From an uncultured bacterium (lineage in GTDB: Bacteria > Bacillota > Clostridia > Oscillospirales > Acutalibacteraceae): a stretch of DNA of 64,000 bases. The position numbers were made by a program, and so were the translations under genes. The stretch is from positions 1 to 64,000 of the forward strand of contig CAKXIK010000007.1 in assembly GCA_934875675.1 (NCBI GenBank), read 5' to 3'. The notes beneath the pieces were generated by a model. The model saw only the letters and a program-made list of their open reading frames with translations, was not told the origin of the DNA and ran no database searches. Shown piece after piece: positions 41,767-49,495 of this stretch. Position 1 is the stretch's first letter, and every line of letters begins with the position of its first letter.

Positions 41767-42018
41767 CGTCAATTCCAAACAATAAAACAGATAAGATAAT
41801 TGAAGCTTGCGCAGGAGCCTTTACAAACAAGGTTTTTGCTCAAGTTTTTCTGTTAATTGCAGGAAAACTTGCAAATAAAACGGTTCTGGTCACAAATGTT
41901 GCATGAAAAACGTGTGTTTGTGTCAAAAAAGCACACCATATTGTGGCAGTTAATAATTTTCTTTATGACATTTTAGCAGAAAACCGTGAAAATAAATCAC
42001 AAACCTTAAAACCATATC
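41767..42018. other. AT-rich spacer upstream of the LuxR-type gene
   Basis: A 252-base stretch of the 436-base spacer. GCCTT-TACAAAC-AAGG-TTTTT at about 41817-41839 may be a weak terminator for the PAS-like gene. Otherwise nothing was seen. Confidence 0.4.
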
Positions 42019-42047
42019 TTGTGAATTAAATAAAGTTAGGTTATAAT
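42019..42047 (+). promoter_or_regulatory. Promoter of the LuxR-type regulator
   Basis: TTGTGA and TATAAT with 17 bases between; the leader to GTG 42203 is about 150 bases. Confidence 0.7.
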
Positions 42048-42202
42048 AAAAACGTTGTTTTTTAGCGGAAAAATAGCGTTATATCTGGTGCAAGGCTCTT
42101 TTTCGTCAAGTATTCCACAAATACAAGAACTTGTGTTTTAATGTGACATTTATTTTAAGCAACTTTATTGAGGAATTAAAAATAGAAAGTAGGGACGGTT
42201 CC

Positions 42203-43486
42203 GTGGATAACTGTGTTTGTGCAAGCGGTGTGCAGGTTGCTTACGGCAGTAGCTTGGAACAGGATCAATTTCAGTGCTCCCTGTTTGCGCAGAATCAACA
42301 GACGCTGCTGCTCTGCGAAGCCTCGGTATCTTTTTTTCAGCGTTTTCACGTTCCGTTAGGCAGCAAAGGCAAAAATGTGCTGCCGATTTTGCGAAACAGT
42401 CTCAAATTTTTAACAGATCTGTTTTGGCAGGACGAGTTCACGTCACGCAGCTTTTGCTATTTTGCAGAACTGGAGGATGAAGATGAAAACAACTCGTTTT
42501 GGGAGATTACGTTGGAGAGCGTTCCGCCTTTTTTACATCTGATGGCGCACAAGCGCAGTCCCAAACAAATTATTGAACGGTATTGTATTGAAGATTCGGT
42601 AAACATTTCAAGCTTTTACGCCAAAGGTCATCAGTCGATGCTGCTTACGCCGGACGGAAAAGGAAACTGTGCCATTTCATCCTGCAATGATGCTGCGGCA
42701 AGCTTGTATCGCGCCTGTGAAAGTTTGTCCGCAGAGCACATTGGTAGAATGTCTTTTTTGCGTTCTACCCGATTGCTGGAATGCTGCGAGGAAGGGCAAA
42801 GTCTTTGCCTCTATGATACGTTTCCCAATCAGGATGGAATCGGCAGGAGCTTTGTGCGCATGCTTTGCCTGCCGGTGGAGCAGGGAAAGCAAAAAACATT
42901 TCTCATTCTGGGCGTTTTTTGCAGTGCACTGGAATTTTTTCAAAGATATGAGCGGGGCGGCAATCACGATAAAAGCGGTTTTGATGATTGTACCTATCCG
43001 GTTGCGGTATTTTCTTTTTCCGGGGACGGGCCTGTACCGGTGAGTTTTAACCGGTGTTGTTCTGAGATTCTGAGCAAGGGTTTTTCAATTCCGGAGCTTT
43101 TGCACAGCGATGCCGTTCTGCGCAGTTTTCGCAGCGGCGTTCCCTGCACGGCATCCGCACAGATCAGCGGAAATTTGTATGAAATCAGTGCACTGCCGAT
43201 TATGCATGATAACAACAGCGGAAAAATTATGATTACAATTGTTCCCGCGCAGCAGACTAAGCCGGTTGAACGTGTGGTCTCCGCAGACCGTCTTACTCCG
43301 CGTGAGGAGCAAACTCTGACACTGGCAGCACAGGGATATTCCAACCGTTATATTGCCCATAAGCTGGATATTTCGGAGGGTACCGTAAAGAAACTGATCT
43401 ACAACGGCTATCAAAAGCTGGGAATCAGTTCCCGGGTGGAACTTTGCAGAATGGTTTCTTCACAACCGCTGACCGCATGCAAATAA
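42203..43486 (+). CDS. LuxR-type transcriptional regulator with large N-terminal sensor part
   Basis: 427 residues. The C-terminal HTH is a standard LuxR/GerE domain: LTPREEQTLTLAAQGYSNRYIAHKLDISEGTVKKLI (about 365-400). The N-terminal 350 residues are of unknown type; a part around FDDCTYPVAVFSFSGDGPVPVSFN looks PAS-like. The start is uncertain: GTG 42203 has TAGGGAC upstream, while a TTG further upstream (42131) has none. It precedes a deoR gene and the rhamnose operon, but is not divergent from them. Confidence 0.75.
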   Translation: MDNCVCASGVQVAYGSSLEQDQFQCSLFAQNQQTLLLCEASVSFFQRFHVPLGSKGKNVLPILRNSLKFLTDLFWQDEFTSRSFCYFAELEDEDENNSFWEITLESVPPFLHLMAHKRSPKQIIERYCIEDSVNISSFYAKGHQSMLLTPDGKGNCAISSCNDAAASLYRACESLSAEHIGRMSFLRSTRLLECCEEGQSLCLYDTFPNQDGIGRSFVRMLCLPVEQGKQKTFLILGVFCSALEFFQRYERGGNHDKSGFDDCTYPVAVFSFSGDGPVPVSFNRCCSEILSKGFSIPELLHSDAVLRSFRSGVPCTASAQISGNLYEISALPIMHDNNSGKIMITIVPAQQTKPVERVVSADRLTPREEQTLTLAAQGYSNRYIAHKLDISEGTVKKLIYNGYQKLGISSRVELCRMVSSQPLTACK

Positions 43487-43516
43487 ACATGTAAATACTT
43501 ATTTTACAAATTTGCA

Positions 43517-43563
43517 GCTAAAAAGCCTTGAACCGACTTGTATGTGGTTCAAGGCTTTTTAGC
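43517..43563. terminator. Bidirectional terminator between the LuxR-type and DeoR genes
   Basis: AGCTAAAAAGCCTTGAACC and its complement form a perfect 19-bp stem with a 9-base loop. It serves convergent genes. Confidence 0.9.
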
Positions 43564-43586
43564 TGTCGTTTTAAGAAAAAATGTTG

Positions 43587-44318
43587 TTAACGATCAATTC
43601 GGTACTCCGCAGGAAGCGGAATGTCGGAAAAAATTTTCCATACACTTGCCAGCGGACCAACCTTGCAAAACATTTGACGCCCGATTTTGCTGGAATCACA
43701 AAGCAGCACGGAATGGGTAGCATTTTGGAGATAGGCGCGCTTTACATCGGCTTCCTCTTCAGTGGAATCCGTAATGCCTCCCTCCGGATGAACACCCCGG
43801 CAGGAGAAAAACGCAAGATCGGCATGAAATCTTGCAATGGCTTCGGTTGTTTGTGTACCTACAAAGGATTGTGCATTTTCCCGAAGCTTTCCCCCGGTGC
43901 CATAAACCTGAATTCCCGGAATTTCGGAAAGAATCATGGCGGTTTTCAATCCGTTTGTCACAACACGCAAATGCCCGAAACCATTCAGCCGTTCCGCCAA
44001 CCGGCAGGAGGTTGTGCTTGAATCAAGAAATAGTGTCTGGCCGTCGCAAATCAGTGCGCGTGCCTTTTGGGCAATAATTGATTTCGGACCGGGGTTTTCC
44101 ACCTCTCGCAGCATTGCCGGGGAATCCTTGGCAGCATCCTGCACAAAAACAGCGCCGCCGTGAGTCCGGCGCAAAAGACCGCTTTGCTCCAGTATTTTTA
44201 AATCCCGGCGAATGGTTGCTCCGCTGGAATAAAGCTGATGGCACAAATCCTCCACGGTAATTGCCTGACGCTGTTTTAAAAGCTCCAAAATTGTATTTTG
44301 CCGTTCTAATGGCAGCAT
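43587..44318 (-). CDS. DeoR-family regulator, likely repressor of the rhamnose/Pdu operon
   Basis: 243 residues. The HTH is typical: LLKQRQAITVEDLCHQLYSSGATIRRDLKILEQSGLLRRTHGGA. The sensor domain has FLDSSTTSCRLAERL and the late GHVP/FFSCRGVHPEGGITDSTEEEADVKRAY, a sugar-phosphate pocket pattern. It is divergent from rhaA with a 239-base regulatory gap that holds repeated TTGATTGATT. Its position makes it the best candidate regulator for the operon, probably responding to a rhamnose- or lactaldehyde-derived phosphate ester. A terminator lies at its end. Confidence 0.88.
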   Translation of the reverse strand: MLPLERQNTILELLKQRQAITVEDLCHQLYSSGATIRRDLKILEQSGLLRRTHGGAVFVQDAAKDSPAMLREVENPGPKSIIAQKARALICDGQTLFLDSSTTSCRLAERLNGFGHLRVVTNGLKTAMILSEIPGIQVYGTGGKLRENAQSFVGTQTTEAIARFHADLAFFSCRGVHPEGGITDSTEEEADVKRAYLQNATHSVLLCDSSKIGRQMFCKVGPLASVWKIFSDIPLPAEYRIDR

Positions 44319-44363
44319 ATAGCCTACCCCCCTGTTTATTTGAGCAACAAGTGTACATTTTTA

Positions 44364-44397
44364 TTGATTGATTATATATGATTATATTTGATTGATT
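44364..44397. promoter_or_regulatory. Candidate operator: two TTGATTGATT repeats
   Basis: TTGATTGATT occurs at 44364-44373 and 44388-44397, starts 24 bases apart (a little over two helical turns), within a very AT-rich segment of the deoR-rhaA gap. DeoR-type repressors often bind such direct repeats. The two lie upstream of the rhaA promoter. Confidence 0.5.
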
Positions 44398-44439
44398 GCA
44401 AAAAATCAAGTGCTCATTTATCGAAATGCGCGCCAAGGG

Positions 44440-44468
44440 TGGACAAATCAGTACCTTTTGATTATAAT
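44440..44468 (+). promoter_or_regulatory. Probable promoter of the rhaA operon
   Basis: TGGACA and TATAAT are 17 bases apart, 90 bases before rhaA. One mismatch in the -35 box. Confidence 0.65.
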
Positions 44469-44557
44469 TGAGACAGTTAATAAGGGTGAAAATAGCGTCT
44501 TTTTCTTATGCAAATAATCGAAAATTAATCAATTGTTCAGAAAGGAGCAATTCATTC

Positions 44558-45805
44558 ATGTACGACGTTCAAAAGGGGTATGAACTGGTACGCGAGCTTT
44601 ACGGCGCCTATGGGGTAGACGTGGATAAAGCAATTGCCGCATGTGATGCAACACCAATCTCTCTTCATTGCTGGCAGGGGGACGATGTTTCCGGCTTTGA
44701 AAATGTGGGGGGAGCGCTCACAGGCGGAATTCAGGCAACGGGCAACTATCCGGGCAAGGCAAAAACACCGGATCAGCTGCGCGCAGATATTGAGTTTGCA
44801 TTCCGCTTTATTCCGGGTGCAAAAAAGGTCAATATTCATGCCAATTATCTGGAAAGCGATTCCTTTGTCGATCGCAACGCCATTGAGCCCGAGCATTTTT
44901 CCAAGTGGGCGGACTGGGCAGTGGAACACGGCTATGGCCTTGATTTTAACCCGACGTTCTTTTCCCACGCAAAAAGTGAAAACGGAACCCTTTCCAGCGC
45001 GGACGAAGAAACCCGCGCGTTTTGGGTGGAACACGACAAGCGCTGCCGCAAAATCGGAAGCTACTTTGCAAAGCGCACCGGCCAGGAATGTGTGATTAAT
45101 CACTGGATTCCGGACGGCAGCAAAGAAGTTCCGGTGGATACCCTTGCGCCGCGCATGCGTTTAAAGGACAGCTATGATCAAATTTTCGCAGAAGCTGCTC
45201 CCGGCGTTGTGGATGCAGTGGAAAGCAAGGTTTTCGGCATCGGTGCCGAAAGCTACACCGTTGGTTCCCATGAGTTTTACATGTGCTATTCCATGAGCCG
45301 CGACGACGTGATTGCAACGCTCGACACCGGCCATTTCCATCCGACGGAGGTTGTTTCGGCAAAAATATCCTCACTGCTGGCGTTCAAGCCGAAGCTGCTG
45401 CTGCACGTTTCCCGCCCGGTTCGCTGGGACAGTGACCATGTGGTTGCCTTTGATGACGAAACCCGCGCAATCATGAACGAAATTGTGCGCCTGAAAGCAC
45501 TTGACCGCGTCTATATTGCAACGGACTACTTTGATGCTTCCATCAACCGCATTGCAGCTTGGGTCATCGGCGTGCGCAACACCCGCAAGGCTCTGCTGGA
45601 AGCAATGCTCGAGCCGGTGGAAACCATGCAGGCGATGGAGCGTGAAGGAGACAACACCGCCCGCCTTGCCTGGACACAGGAGTTTAAGGCAAAGCCGTTC
45701 GGACTGGTGTGGGATTACTACTGTGCAACTCATAACTGCGGTGTTGGGCTGGAATGGCTTGACGAAGTGAAAAAGTATGAAACGGACGTTACCCTGAAGC
45801 GCTGA
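44558..45805 (+). CDS. rhaA: L-rhamnose isomerase
   Basis: 415 residues. It converts L-rhamnose to L-rhamnulose, the entry step of the pathway. The xylose isomerase-like barrel features include ISLHCWQGDDVSGFE, the metal-binding LDTGHFHPTE and KVFGIGAESYTVGSHEF. The active site is standard. The start at ATG 44558 has AAAGGAGC upstream. It is the first gene of an operon that runs for about 19 kb in the same direction without a terminator being visible. Confidence 0.95.
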   Translation: MYDVQKGYELVRELYGAYGVDVDKAIAACDATPISLHCWQGDDVSGFENVGGALTGGIQATGNYPGKAKTPDQLRADIEFAFRFIPGAKKVNIHANYLESDSFVDRNAIEPEHFSKWADWAVEHGYGLDFNPTFFSHAKSENGTLSSADEETRAFWVEHDKRCRKIGSYFAKRTGQECVINHWIPDGSKEVPVDTLAPRMRLKDSYDQIFAEAAPGVVDAVESKVFGIGAESYTVGSHEFYMCYSMSRDDVIATLDTGHFHPTEVVSAKISSLLAFKPKLLLHVSRPVRWDSDHVVAFDDETRAIMNEIVRLKALDRVYIATDYFDASINRIAAWVIGVRNTRKALLEAMLEPVETMQAMEREGDNTARLAWTQEFKAKPFGLVWDYYCATHNCGVGLEWLDEVKKYETDVTLKR

Positions 45806-45854
45806 TTCCATTGGCAGCTTTCAAAATATCATACATAAAACGGAGATGATTTCG

Positions 45855-47324
45855 TTGAGCGGAAAAAGACTGTTGGCGTTCGATTTCGGCGCCTCGAGCG
45901 GGCGCGCGATTCTTGGAACTTATTCCGACGGCAAGCTGCAGCTTGAAGAAATCCATCGCTTCTCCAACGACCCCGTGAATGTTTGCGGCACCCTGTACTG
46001 GGATGTTCTGCGGCTTTTCTTTGAAATTAAGCAGGGCATCACAAAAGCGGTTCATGCCGGCGGCTTTGATGCAATCGGTATTGACACCTGGGGCGTGGAC
46101 TTTGGTTTGTTGGACGGTGAAGGGCGCTTGCTGAAAAATCCGGTGCATTACCGGGACAGCCGCACCGATGGTATGCAGGAAGAGGTTTTCAAAACTATTC
46201 CCCGTGCAGAACTTTATGACCGCACCGGAATTCAGCTGATGAACTTGAATACACTGTTTCAGCTGGAAGCAATGGTGAAAAATGATAGCGATACCCTTTC
46301 CCGCGCAAAGACGATGCTGTTCATGCCCGATTTGTTCGCATATTTTCTTACCGGCGCCAAGCGCGCGGAGTACACCATTGCATCCACCTCTCAGCTGCTT
46401 GACCCCAAGACGGGAAATTGGGCAAAGGAGATGCTTGCCGAGCTGCACATCCCCACCGATATGCTCCCCCAAATGATTGAAACTGGCGAAACCTATGGCA
46501 CACTTTCTCCTGCAATCTGTGAGGAGCTTGGATGCCCGGCGGTTCCGGTGATTGCAGTCGGAACGCACGACACGGCTTCGGCAGTGGTTGCAGTTCCCAC
46601 GCAGGAGGACGACTTTATCTATATCAGCTGCGGAACCTGGTCGCTCTTTGGTACCGAGCTGCAAAAGCCGGTCATTAATGAGACCAGCAGCCGCCTGAAC
46701 CTGACCAACGAGGGCGGATACGGAAGAACCGTCCGCTTCCTGAAAAATATTATGGGACTTTGGCTGATTCAGGAGTCTCGCCGCCAATGGATTCGCGAGG
46801 GACAAGACGTTTCCTATGCGGATCTGGAGCGGGAGGCAGTTGCTGTAAAGCCGTTCGGGAGCTTCATCGATCCCGATGACGAGCGTTTTGCACCGCCGGG
46901 CAACCTTCCCCGCCGCGTGCAGGACTTCTGCCGCGAAACCGGACAGACCGTTCCCCAGACTCGCGGCGAAATTATGCGCTGCATTTATGAAAGCCTTGCA
47001 ATGAAGTACCGATATGCACGCGCTTCAATTGAAGAAGTAACCGGCAAGCGTTATGGCGTGATTCACATGATCGGCGGCGGAACAAAAGACCGCCTGCTCT
47101 GCCAGATGGCAGCCGATGCCTGTAATTGCCCGGTGATTGCAGGACCGATTGAAGCTACTGCGACCGGAAACCTTGCGGTGCAGCTGATTGCAATCGGAGA
47201 GCTTTCCGGATTAAAGCAAGCCCGCAGCGTAATTGCAGCAAGCGAACAGCCAAAATATTACGAACCAAAAAATTCGAAGGAATATGACGAAGCCTATGAC
47301 CGATTCGTAAAAATTATGGTATAA
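45855..47324 (+). CDS. rhaB: Rhamnulokinase
   Basis: 489 residues of the FGGY kinase family. It phosphorylates L-rhamnulose with ATP. Motifs: LLAFDFGASSGRAILG (phosphate 1), GIDTWGVDFGLLD, and the C-terminal ATP site HMIGGGTKDRLLCQMAADA. TTG 45855 is preferred because GGAGATGA is then at a normal distance; an ATG three codons upstream is too close to GGAG. The gene follows rhaA after 49 bases. Length matches E. coli RhaB. Confidence 0.94.
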   Translation: MSGKRLLAFDFGASSGRAILGTYSDGKLQLEEIHRFSNDPVNVCGTLYWDVLRLFFEIKQGITKAVHAGGFDAIGIDTWGVDFGLLDGEGRLLKNPVHYRDSRTDGMQEEVFKTIPRAELYDRTGIQLMNLNTLFQLEAMVKNDSDTLSRAKTMLFMPDLFAYFLTGAKRAEYTIASTSQLLDPKTGNWAKEMLAELHIPTDMLPQMIETGETYGTLSPAICEELGCPAVPVIAVGTHDTASAVVAVPTQEDDFIYISCGTWSLFGTELQKPVINETSSRLNLTNEGGYGRTVRFLKNIMGLWLIQESRRQWIREGQDVSYADLEREAVAVKPFGSFIDPDDERFAPPGNLPRRVQDFCRETGQTVPQTRGEIMRCIYESLAMKYRYARASIEEVTGKRYGVIHMIGGGTKDRLLCQMAADACNCPVIAGPIEATATGNLAVQLIAIGELSGLKQARSVIAASEQPKYYEPKNSKEYDEAYDRFVKIMV

Positions 47325-47421
47325 TGATATTACATCATGTGCAGCGGACAGCTTTCTCTGCACAGACCCATAGAATCGACCGTAAACTCAGCCCATTTAT
47401 TCTGAAAGGATGAACTGTTTC

Positions 47422-48615
47422 GTGAAAATTTTGGTTATCAATGCCGGCAGCTCTTCGCTGAAGTATCAGCTCTTCAACATGCAAACCGGAGAGGTGCTCG
47501 CAAAAGGCTTGTGCGAACGCATCGGCACCGAGGGAAATATTACACATAAGCGCCCCGGAAAAGACCCCTACAAAGAAAATGTTCCGTTCCCGACACATGA
47601 CGAAGCGCTGGCGGAGGTAATCCGGCTGCTCACAGACGATGAGTTTGGTGTCATTGCAAGCGTGGATGAAATTGATGCGGTTGGTCACCGTATTGCGCAT
47701 GGCGGCAAATATCAGGAGTCGGTTGTCATTGATGACGAGGTCATTCATTACCTTGAGACCATCATTCCGATTAATCCGCTGCATGGACCGCCCGCAATCA
47801 AGGGAATGAACGGATGCCGCCATCTGATGCCCGGCAAACTGCAGGTTGGCGTGTTCGACACTGCATTTTATGCACACATGCCGCCGGAAGCCTATATCTA
47901 TGCGCTTCCGTATGAGCTTTACACCGAAAAGGGCATCCGCCGTTACGGCTTCCACGGAACCTCTCACCGTTATGTTTCCGCCCGTATGGCAAAGCTTTTG
48001 GGCAAGCCGCTGGAGGAGCTTAAAATCGTCACCTGCCACCTTGGCAACGGTTCTTCCATTACCGCAGTGAAAAACGGTGTTGCAATCGATACTTCCATGG
48101 GCTTCACGCCGCAGGAGGGCATTCCGATGGGAACGCGTTCCGGCAGCATCGACCCGAGCATTCTCACCTACCTGATCACTTCCTGCGGCATGAGCGGGCA
48201 GGAAGTGGAAGATATGATTAACCGCAAGAGCGGTCTGCTGGGTGTTTCCGGTCTTTCTAATGACTGCCGTTCCATCACCGAAGCAGCTGCTGCCGGCAAC
48301 GAGCGTGCTCAGCTTGCGCTCGATATCCTTTGCCATGGCATTAAAAAGACAATCGGCGGATACGTTGCCGAAATGAACGGCATTGACGCGCTGGTCTTCA
48401 CTGCAGGTATCGGAGAAAATCAGTCCAATATCCGTGCAGAGGTTTGCGAAAACATGCAATTCTTCGGCATTGCAATTGATGCCGAAAAGAATAAGATCCG
48501 CGGCGAAGAAATCAACATTTCCGCTCCGGGTGCTGGCGTGCAGACGTGGATCGTTCCTACGGACGAAGAATATATGATTGCACTTGACACGCAAAGCTTC
48601 GCAATGAAGAAATAA
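47422..48615 (+). CDS. ackA: Acetate/propionate kinase
   Basis: 397 residues. It makes ATP from acyl phosphate and ADP. Motifs: VINAGSSSLKYQLF, HGTSHRYVS, CHLGNGSSITAV, TRSGSIDPSI and FTAGIGENQSNIR. GTG 47422 is chosen, with AAAGGATGA upstream. It stands in place of PduW and gives the ATP yield of the propionyl phosphate made by PduL. It has no encapsulation helix, so it should act outside the compartment. Confidence 0.93.
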   Translation: MKILVINAGSSSLKYQLFNMQTGEVLAKGLCERIGTEGNITHKRPGKDPYKENVPFPTHDEALAEVIRLLTDDEFGVIASVDEIDAVGHRIAHGGKYQESVVIDDEVIHYLETIIPINPLHGPPAIKGMNGCRHLMPGKLQVGVFDTAFYAHMPPEAYIYALPYELYTEKGIRRYGFHGTSHRYVSARMAKLLGKPLEELKIVTCHLGNGSSITAVKNGVAIDTSMGFTPQEGIPMGTRSGSIDPSILTYLITSCGMSGQEVEDMINRKSGLLGVSGLSNDCRSITEAAAAGNERAQLALDILCHGIKKTIGGYVAEMNGIDALVFTAGIGENQSNIRAEVCENMQFFGIAIDAEKNKIRGEEINISAPGAGVQTWIVPTDEEYMIALDTQSFAMKK

Positions 48616-48650
48616 AAAATTTGTAAAGTCAGTAAAGGAGAAGATGTATC

Positions 48651-49466
48651 ATGCAGTCCCCATATGAAATTAAAAAAGAAATTTGCGAAATCGGCAGCCG
48701 AATTTATTCCAAAGGATTTGTTGCAGCAAATGACGGCAACATCTCTGTCAAAGTAAATGACAACGAATTTTACTGCACTCCGACCGGTGTTTCCAAGGGT
48801 TATATGACCCCGGACATGATCATTAAGATTGATGCCAACGGCAACAAAATTGAAGGCCGCCTCAACCCGTCCTCGGAAATCAAAATGCACATGCGTGTAT
48901 ATAAGGAGCGTCCGGATGTCAACGCCGTGGTGCATGCACATCCGCCGACAGCAACCGCATTTGCCGTCTGTAACCGTCCGCTTGATAAATTCATCCTTCC
49001 GGAAGCAATTCTCACCGTGGGCACCGTTCCGGTGTGCGATTACGGAACGCCTTCCACCAAGGAAATTCCGGATTCTCTGGCTCCGTTCATTCAGCATCAT
49101 GATGCATTTCTGCTGCAGAATCACGGTGCGCTTTCCGTTGGCAACACACTGACCAAGGCATTCTTCGTGATGGATGAAGTGGAATATTATGCAAAGATCT
49201 GTCTGCTTGCAAGCCAGATCGGCGATATTCAGGAGCTCAATTGCGGTGATCTGGAAAAGCTGATGGAGCTGCGCAAGAAGATGCAGATTCCGGGTCGCCA
49301 TCCGGGCTGCAAAAAGTGCCCGAACCTTGGTACCGAAAACTGCAAATGCAAACAGAATGCACTTTGCGCCGACGGTTGCCCCGTTCCGGCAGAACCTTCG
49401 CCCGCAGGCGGAGATTTGGTTAGCCAGATCACCAAGCTGGTTCTTGCAGAGCTTGAAAAAAAATAA
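48651..49466 (+). CDS. Class II aldolase (L-rhamnulose/L-fuculose-1-phosphate) with Cys-rich linker and encapsulation helix
   Basis: 271 residues. The first 215 match class II aldolases of the FucA/adducin fold with zinc ligands in VVHAHPPTATAF and a third His in LLQNHGALSVG, and Glu in LPEAILTVG. It should split a ketose-1-phosphate to DHAP and L-lactaldehyde. About 55 extra residues follow: a basic linker with six Cys (GCKKCPN..NCKCK..CADGC), then GGDLVSQITKLVLAELEKK. That last amphipathic helix resembles the encapsulation peptides of PduD and PduP, so this enzyme is probably inside the compartment. RBS AAAGGAG. Confidence 0.9.
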   Translation: MQSPYEIKKEICEIGSRIYSKGFVAANDGNISVKVNDNEFYCTPTGVSKGYMTPDMIIKIDANGNKIEGRLNPSSEIKMHMRVYKERPDVNAVVHAHPPTATAFAVCNRPLDKFILPEAILTVGTVPVCDYGTPSTKEIPDSLAPFIQHHDAFLLQNHGALSVGNTLTKAFFVMDEVEYYAKICLLASQIGDIQELNCGDLEKLMELRKKMQIPGRHPGCKKCPNLGTENCKCKQNALCADGCPVPAEPSPAGGDLVSQITKLVLAELEKK

Positions 49467-49495
49467 TTTGACTTCGTCAGAAAGGGGAACCGTCA

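Noticed and set aside
44319..44557. A cobalamin riboswitch upstream of the Pdu operon
   Set aside because: Expected for B12-dependent genes, but no GCCACTG-type core was found there or in the other long gaps (56738-56961, 60040-60298).
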